Part shown: positions 59,403-64,000 of the stretch, piece after piece
Layout of the letters: each line of letters starts with the position of its first letter
Position numbering within the stretch: the first letter of the stretch is position 1
DNA from: [Clostridium] asparagiforme DSM 15981
Lineage (GTDB): Bacteria > Bacillota > Clostridia > Lachnospirales > Lachnospiraceae
Assembly: GCA_025149125.1 (NCBI GenBank)
Contig: CP102272.1
Coordinates: forward strand, 2,046,001 to 2,110,000
Length of the DNA: 64,000 bases
Direction of reading: 5' to 3'
Made by a program: the position numbers and the translations under genes
The notes under the pieces: model-generated
What the model was told of the DNA's origin: nothing
What the model saw: the letters and a program-made list of their open reading frames with translations, nothing else
The model's database searches: none

Positions 59403-60221
59403 ATGGAGCATCCGGTTTTACTGATCAATGATATGGCGGGATACGGCAAGGTGGCTCTGGCGGCCATGATTCCGGTGATGTCCCACATGGGCCTCAACGT
59501 CTGCAACCTGCCCACGGCGCTGGTGAGCAACACGCTGGACTACGGGAAGTTTGAGATTCTGGACACTACGGAGTATATGGAACACACGCTGAAGGTTTGG
59601 GAGGAGCTGGGATTCCGCTTTGATGCGGTTTCCACAGGATTTATCGTGAGCGATGTCCAGGCGCAGCTGGTGACGGACTACTGCCTGCGGCAGGCGCAGC
59701 AGGGCGTGCTGATTTTCTGCGATCCCATTATGGGGGACGACGGGAAGCTGTACAACGGCATGAGTATGGAGACGGTGAAGAATATGCGCAAGCTGGTGTC
59801 CTGCGCGGATTACGCGGTTCCTAACTACACGGAGGCCGCTTTGCTGGCCGGAGAACCTTACCTGGAGTCGCCGGAGGAGGGGGATATCCGGCGGCTGATC
59901 GGGAAGCTTCGGGAGATCGGCGCCAAGTCCGTGGCGGTCACCAGCGTGAGACTTCAGGGCGTGGACCAGGTTTACTGCTATGACGCGGCGTTGGACCGGT
60001 ATTTCGGGCTGCCCTTTGACTGCCTGCCGGTGAGATTTCCGGGCACCGGAGATATTTTCTCCGCTGTGATGCTGGGGCAGATTTTGAAGGGCAAGGATAT
60101 GGAGGAGAGCGTGAGAAAGGCCATGACCGTTGTGCGGCGGATGATTGAGCTGAATCTGGGCAGCGAGGACAAGTACAAGGGGATTCTGGTAGAGTCCTGT
60201 CTGGAGGTGATCGATTCATGA
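59403..60221 (+). CDS. Pyridoxal/pyridoxamine kinase-like protein
   Basis: 272 residues of the ribokinase-like ThiD/PdxK/PdxY group, which phosphorylate pyridoxal, pyridoxamine or hydroxymethylpyrimidine. Seen: INDMAGYGKVALAAMIPVM near the N-terminus, FCDPIMGDDGKLYNGM, VPNYTEAALLAGEPY and the anion-hole/catalytic motif PGTGDIFSAVMLGQ. The overall pattern favours the vitamin B6 kinases. AGGAGG (59389-59394) is 8 nt before ATG 59403, better than ATG 59397. Confidence 0.85.
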   Translation: MEHPVLLINDMAGYGKVALAAMIPVMSHMGLNVCNLPTALVSNTLDYGKFEILDTTEYMEHTLKVWEELGFRFDAVSTGFIVSDVQAQLVTDYCLRQAQQGVLIFCDPIMGDDGKLYNGMSMETVKNMRKLVSCADYAVPNYTEAALLAGEPYLESPEEGDIRRLIGKLREIGAKSVAVTSVRLQGVDQVYCYDAALDRYFGLPFDCLPVRFPGTGDIFSAVMLGQILKGKDMEESVRKAMTVVRRMIELNLGSEDKYKGILVESCLEVIDS

Positions 60222-60481
60222 GCAGACCGAAAATCCGGTTGACGGTTGTGGACCGGCTTGGACCCAAGGGGTGCCACAGGGGGCATAAGGTGGGGGATAC
60301 ATTTGACTTCGACACAGAACGGGGGCAGGTTTGCCCTATGGCCATGCATGTGGCATTTCCATATATTGACATTCTACGGTATGGCGGGAGGATCCCGGGG
60401 CAGCCGGAGGGAACGGCGGTGTTCTGCTGCCCGGACGTGGATACGATCAATGTGTTTAAGGTTGAGGTGGTGGAGGAGTAG
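60218..60481 (+). CDS. TIGR04076-family small protein
   Basis: 87 residues: IRLTVVDRLGPKGCHRGHKV, GDTFDFDT, GQVCPMAMHVAFPYIDILRY and the late CCPDVDTINVFKVEV fit the small conserved family TIGR04076 (function unknown; four conserved Cys). Starts by a 4-bp overlap (ATGA) with the kinase stop, with GGAGGTGAT upstream, so the two are coupled. Confidence 0.85.
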   Translation: MSRPKIRLTVVDRLGPKGCHRGHKVGDTFDFDTERGQVCPMAMHVAFPYIDILRYGGRIPGQPEGTAVFCCPDVDTINVFKVEVVEE

Positions 60482-60654
60482 TGAGCGGGTGAGCCGTAGG
60501 TACATAAAAAGTGCGTTTTCCGATGGGGGCGTTTGGAGGGAACGGGATATTATGAGGAAATATGATTCTGTAATGCGGCATAGTCGGTTTAGGCTATGTC
60601 GTTTTGCTTGGGATTTCCTTCTCCGGGTGGCGGTTACGCTGATTTGATTAAGCA

Positions 60655-60704
60655 TTGACTTAAATAAAAAGCAGCAATATAATGAAGTCAATACTTAAAT
60701 AAAA
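60655..60704 (+). promoter_or_regulatory. Promoter and direct repeats before the arsR-chr operon
   Basis: TTGACT (60655-60660), 17-bp spacer, perfect TATAAT (60678-60683). The direct repeat ACTTAAATAAAA occurs at 60658-60669 and 60693-60704, one copy overlapping the spacer, the other just before the ribosome-binding site; likely autoregulatory sites. Confidence 0.7.
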
Positions 60705-60714
60705 GGAGCGCATC

Positions 60715-61041
60715 ATGGAACTGGAACAACTTATGAAAGCGTTGGGCGAACCCATGAGATTGAGGATATTCTGCCTGCTGTTGGAGCGTAAGCACTGTGT
60801 CCGCTCTCTTTCGAAAAAACTGGGGGTGACGGAATCCGCTGTTTCACAGCACTTGAAGGTTATGCGGAGCGCAGGGGTGATTTACGGTGAAAAATATGGT
60901 TACCATACTCATTATTTACCGGTACAGGAGGCTGTGGATTTTCTTGCGGAAGCATTTGGCAATATGCGGACGACAGCGTTGGAACTGAACCGGGACGCGT
61001 CCGTTTGCCAATGTGAATTCAGGAAGGAGGGGGAGGTGTGA
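60715..61041 (+). CDS. ArsR/SmtB-family metalloregulator-like repressor
   Basis: 108 residues: winged HTH with ALGEPMRLRIFCLLLERKHC, LGVTESAVSQHLKVMRSAGV and the wing YGEKYGYHTHYL. Cysteines at 20 and 28 in the DNA-reading half and C98-x-C100 at the C-terminus could bind a thiophilic metal or oxyanion; none matches exactly the ELCVCDL motif of ArsR. AAAGGAG before ATG 60715. Overlaps the first transporter gene by 4 bp (GTGA). Confidence 0.9.
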   Translation: MELEQLMKALGEPMRLRIFCLLLERKHCVRSLSKKLGVTESAVSQHLKVMRSAGVIYGEKYGYHTHYLPVQEAVDFLAEAFGNMRTTALELNRDASVCQCEFRKEGEV

Positions 61042-61598
61042 ACGTTCTTTGGGATTTATTCCGCACGTTCGCGAAGATCGGAATGTTTACCTTTGGCGGC
61101 GGTTACGCCATGATTTCTATTATAGAGGATATGTGCGTGGCGCGCAGGAAATGGATCAGTCATGATGAGATGATGAATATTACCGTAATTGCGGAGTCCA
61201 CGCCGGGGCCCATCGCGATTAATGCGGCCACCTATGTGGGGTTTCGGCAGGCAGGAATTTTGGGAGCTGTTTTTGCCACAGTTGGGATGATAACGCCGTC
61301 TCTTGGAATTATCTATATTATTTCCATGTTCCTGGACGGCTTTTTGGAGTGGACAGTGATTGCCAGCGCATTTAAGGGGATTAAAATTGCAGTGGGGCTT
61401 CTGATATTGGATGCAGGTATGAATATGATGAAAAAGATGAAAAGGGGCGCTTTATCCACTGGTATTATGATCAGCGCTTTTGCCGCAATGCTGGCCATCA
61501 ATATTTTTTCGTTGAACTTCTCGTCCATCGCGCTGATGATCATTGCGGCTATTATCAGTTTTTCTGTATTTGTGGCAAAGGACGGTTGGGGAAAATGA
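61038..61598 (+). CDS. chrA: Half-size chromate transporter, first of pair
   Basis: 186 residues, one CHR domain: FAKIGMFTFGGGYAMISIIE (the first signature), ESTPGPIAINAATYVGFRQ, about six helices. Half-size CHR proteins work as pairs of opposite topology. The start is GTG 61038, with GGGGGAGG upstream, overlapping the arsR stop. Substrate may be chromate or another oxyanion; in anaerobes the true substrate is not settled. Confidence 0.9.
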   Translation: MNVLWDLFRTFAKIGMFTFGGGYAMISIIEDMCVARRKWISHDEMMNITVIAESTPGPIAINAATYVGFRQAGILGAVFATVGMITPSLGIIYIISMFLDGFLEWTVIASAFKGIKIAVGLLILDAGMNMMKKMKRGALSTGIMISAFAAMLAINIFSLNFSSIALMIIAAIISFSVFVAKDGWGK

Positions 61599-62146
61599 TC
61601 TATTTCGATTTGATTCTGGGGTTTTTAAAGGTCGGCTGCTTTGCTTTTGGGGGCGCTTACGGCGCCATTCCGCTGATTCGGGATGTGGTGCTGAATTACG
61701 GTTGGCTGACGGACGAGGAGCTGACCTACATGATCGGGGTCAGCGAATCCACACCCGGGCCCATTATGGTCAATCTGGCGACCTATGTCGGCAGCACCCA
61801 GGCCGGGCTGCCAGGAGGTATCCTGGCTACGCTGGCGGTGGTTCTGCCGTCGTTTCTCATTATTCTGCTGATCACGGCGATCCTGGGAACAGTGATCAGG
61901 CATCCATATGTGCAGGCGGTACTTCGCGGGTTGAAGCCATGTATCATCGGAATCATTCTGGCAACCGGGCTGTATATGACAGCGGGACACTGCTTTGTGG
62001 GACAAGCGCTTGATGTCCGTGCGGCCGGTATGACCTTGGGGCTTGCGGGGGGGATGGCGGTGTCGAAAAAATGTTTTGGGAGAAAGCTCTCTCCGATTGC
62101 AATGATTGTGATATCGGCGGCAGCGGGAGTTTTTGCGTATGGGTGA
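61595..62146 (+). CDS. chrA: Half-size chromate transporter, second of pair
   Basis: 183 residues, second CHR half: FLKVGCFAFGGAYGAIPLIR, SESTPGPIMVNLATYVGSTQ, six helices. Overlaps the first half by 4 bp (ATGA), so the halves are made in equal amounts. A final stem-loop closes the operon. Confidence 0.9.
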   Translation: MIYFDLILGFLKVGCFAFGGAYGAIPLIRDVVLNYGWLTDEELTYMIGVSESTPGPIMVNLATYVGSTQAGLPGGILATLAVVLPSFLIILLITAILGTVIRHPYVQAVLRGLKPCIIGIILATGLYMTAGHCFVGQALDVRAAGMTLGLAGGMAVSKKCFGRKLSPIAMIVISAAAGVFAYG

Positions 62147-62218
62147 GCGAGAAGATTGACGGAAAAGGTTCCACGCATATTGAGCCAGCGGCGGCCTGCA
62201 TTCTAAAACGAATTTGCA

Positions 62219-62250
62219 AAAATCTCCAGCTATAGCGGGCTGGAGATTTT
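62219..62250. terminator. Bidirectional terminator
   Basis: AAAATCTCCAGC (62219-62230) pairs with GCTGGAGATTTT (62239-62250); A/T-flanked on both sides. Shared by the chr operon and the convergent PLD gene. Confidence 0.85.
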
Positions 62251-62264
62251 CAGATTAAATGATA

Positions 62265-63743
62265 TTAAATCAGAAACCGCACCGGCTGCATCACCAACCC
62301 CACCACGGCCCATGCCGCGCGCTTCCACAGGGGAACTTCAGCTACGGTGATATGGTCGGGGATCTGGTAGCGGCCGTCGGGGAGCAGCAGGCGGCAGTCC
62401 TGTTCGTAGCTGGCCATGTAGGTTTCCAGCTCCGCGGTGAGCTCCTTACTCTGGATGACCAGCATGAGTTCGGTGTCCAGATAGGTGCTGCGCAGGTCGA
62501 AGTTGTAGGAACCTATGGCGGACAGCTCGTGGTCAATGACCACGGATTTGCCGTGGTAGGAGGTGCCGCCGTCGTATTCCAGGATGGTCAGGCCGGTGGC
62601 GGCCATTTTTTTGCGGTGGCGCAGGTAATCGCTGGAGGCGAAAAAGTTGTCGCCGTTTTCCACGGAGTTGATCATCATGTCTACCGGAATGTGGCGGTTG
62701 ACTTCCGCCATGGTGTCATACATATAGGCGTTGAATACCGCGTAGGGAGTGTGGATGGTGACGTCCTCCCGGGCGTTCTTCATCAGCTCGGTCAGGGTGA
62801 AAAAGACGATGGGCTCTTTGCCGTAGATACCGGTGGGGTTGGAGACCAGGGTGATTTTTCCGGCTTCGTGGGTGTTGGCGGCATAGTAGGTGAGCGCCTG
62901 GGCGCGGCGGGAGCCGTCGCTCCCCGACGGCGGATCCAGCAGGTCCGGCCGCGAGGCGGCCAGGGCGGCGTAGCGGTCGTGAAGCGTTTCCACGGCCTCT
63001 TTTACAGTGCGTTTTTCCGCCAAACCGGGATCATCGTGGAAGGGGCGGCAGACGTCCAGGTTCCAGACGCCGTCAAAGTAGGACAGGACCTGGTTCAGGG
63101 AGCTGGCGCCGCTTTGATCCGTTTGGTGGGCGGTGTTGTAGACCAGAACTTCCCGGTCGTGGCTGCGGCTGTTGGTGGGGTAGCTGCCGATGAAGTAGTC
63201 GAAGGTGTTGCGGCCGCCCAGGATGTAGCCGTAGTCGTCCACAATCACATATTTATCGTGCATCCGGCCCTGGGTTTTCCAGGGCTGGGCCAGATTTATG
63301 GGGTTATAAAGGCGGATTTCCACATTCGGGTGGCTGGACAGGGCGTAAAAGATTTCGCTGCGCTCCATGCGCACCAGGCCGGAAAAGCCGTCCACCAGGA
63401 TTTTGACCTGCACGCCCTCCTCGGCTTTGCGCAGCATGATGGAGAGTAAGTCCCGGGGGCTTTCGCCGTCCCGGAAATCAAAGGTGGAGAGGATGATGCG
63501 CTCCCGGGCCAGGTTCATGAAGCGCAGCCGTTCCTCCCAGGCGCTCTCGTTTGTCTCCAGAATCATGGCGCGGTCCACGCCGGGGCCGTCCTGATAGAAC
63601 GCTCCGGTGGAAAATTGTTCTTTTGTTTTATGGGGGATGGTCTTATAATGGAAAAAGGGCGCGGTAGCGCCGATTGCCAGATAGAGAAACGCCGCCAGTA
63701 GCAGAAGCGGCAGCCAATGCTTTTTCAGCCATGTGCGCAACAT
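62265..63743 (-). CDS. Membrane phospholipase-D-family protein (cardiolipin-synthase-like)
   Basis: 492 residues. One N-terminal helix (about 12-30, LPLLLLAAFLYLAIGA), then two PLD domains with HKD motifs: RMHDKYVIVDDYGYILGGRN and SYHGKSVVIDHELSAIGSYN. The HKD pair forms one active site for phosphodiester transfer. Cardiolipin synthases usually have two N-terminal helices; this has one, so a different phospholipid or a nuclease role is possible. GGAAGG 8 nt before ATG (63741-63743, minus). Confidence 0.9.
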   Translation of the reverse strand: MLRTWLKKHWLPLLLLAAFLYLAIGATAPFFHYKTIPHKTKEQFSTGAFYQDGPGVDRAMILETNESAWEERLRFMNLARERIILSTFDFRDGESPRDLLSIMLRKAEEGVQVKILVDGFSGLVRMERSEIFYALSSHPNVEIRLYNPINLAQPWKTQGRMHDKYVIVDDYGYILGGRNTFDYFIGSYPTNSRSHDREVLVYNTAHQTDQSGASSLNQVLSYFDGVWNLDVCRPFHDDPGLAEKRTVKEAVETLHDRYAALAASRPDLLDPPSGSDGSRRAQALTYYAANTHEAGKITLVSNPTGIYGKEPIVFFTLTELMKNAREDVTIHTPYAVFNAYMYDTMAEVNRHIPVDMMINSVENGDNFFASSDYLRHRKKMAATGLTILEYDGGTSYHGKSVVIDHELSAIGSYNFDLRSTYLDTELMLVIQSKELTAELETYMASYEQDCRLLLPDGRYQIPDHITVAEVPLWKRAAWAVVGLVMQPVRFLI

Positions 63744-63912
63744 AGGATACACCTTCCTGGGTTATACTTTTAGAATGGATTGTACCATGTCATCAACCGG
63801 CAGGTTGGTGACCGCTGATAGGTTTCCTTGATTTTATAACACACTATACCCGGAAATAAAGGAAATGTCAATGATCGGACAGGCTGTACAGATGGAAAGG
63901 ACGGATGAGCGG

Positions 63913-64000
63913 ATGAGTCGGATGCTGTTTTACAATGGAACTGTGATTACCATGGAGGAGCCGTTTTGCGCCCAGGCGGTGCTGACGGAGGAGGGGGTGA
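63913..64000 (+). CDS. Start of a probable amidohydrolase, cut by the window edge
   Basis: Only about 29 codons are visible. From ATG 63913 or 63922: MLFYNGTVITMEEPFCAQAV then LTEEGV, the opening beta-strand pattern of metal-dependent amidohydrolases (YtcJ-like, 'NG-x-I-x-TM ... A-x-AV'). Alternative in-frame starts at 63865, 63871 and 63892; the AAAGGA before 63865 or GGAAAGG before 63913 could serve. The rest lies outside. Confidence 0.45.
   Translation, partial: MSRMLFYNGTVITMEEPFCAQAVLTEEGV

Noticed and set aside
62259..63449. 396-codon plus-strand frame
   Set aside because: Antisense to the phospholipase-D-family gene, Gly/Val-rich without domain; typical shadow of a G+C-rich gene.

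Overview
The window looks like about 64 kb of chromosome from a G+C-rich (roughly 57 % by eye), spore-forming anaerobic Firmicute. Lachnospiraceae of the Enterocloster/Hungatella kind is my best inference. The reasons are strong AGGAGG ribosome-binding sites, a YtvI-type sporulation permease, a clostridial-type tmRNA tag (AEDNLAIAA), a purine riboswitch before xanthine dehydrogenase genes, LrgAB, RelQ and IS1182-family DNA. No species-level claim is possible from the sequence alone.

Layout. 0-8 kb: 3' part of pheT; a large GAF/PAS/GGDEF/EAL cyclic-di-GMP protein; three 93-bp tandem repeats running into a promoter for a secreted wall-binding-repeat protein; three 40-bp tandem repeats; and a decayed type II restriction-modification locus. 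8-15.7 kb: housekeeping genes (eno, manA, secG, rnr, smpB) with an elaborate four-arm intergenic fold between manA and secG, then a DUF305 protein and tRNA-Glu. 15.9-23.6 kb: a membrane EAL protein with a degenerate GGDEF domain, then a purine unit (riboswitch with terminator, xdhA-xdhB-xdhC, xanthine/uracil-family permease). The terminator overlaps the 3' half of the aptamer, which predicts an ON switch.

23.7-33.1 kb: a Cof-type HAD phosphatase, a small unknown gene, a helically phased row of DnaA-box-like sites, then two modules of the same design. Each has a divergent LysR regulator, an amide hydrolase (C45 acylase or M20 peptidase) and an organic-anion transporter (DASS or 2HCT). 33-39.4 kb: small unknown and secreted proteins, one complete IS1182-type element with hairpin ends, ytvI, a DUF1835/DUF3658 protein and a DUF4397-like protein. 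39.4-45.7 kb: a sugar-acid catabolic locus (RpiR regulator, then 2-hydroxyacid dehydrogenase, class II aldolase, GntP permease, FGGY kinase) with a consensus promoter and an 18-bp palindromic operator candidate.

45.7-48.2 kb: an accessory patch next to ssrA, with two coupled small unknown genes, a deleted Uma2 nuclease gene and an AT-rich orphan HsdR_N-type nuclease gene. 48.4-64 kb: ssrA (tmRNA); the yaaA-bcp peroxide pair; a SIMPL lipoprotein; Mrp and RelQ; a tandem GNAT protein whose 3' end contains the terminator of relQ on the other strand; lrgAB; pepF; a MATE transporter; a pyridoxal-type kinase; an ArsR-controlled pair of half-size chromate transporter genes; a membrane phospholipase-D-family protein; and the start of a probable amidohydrolase cut by the window edge.
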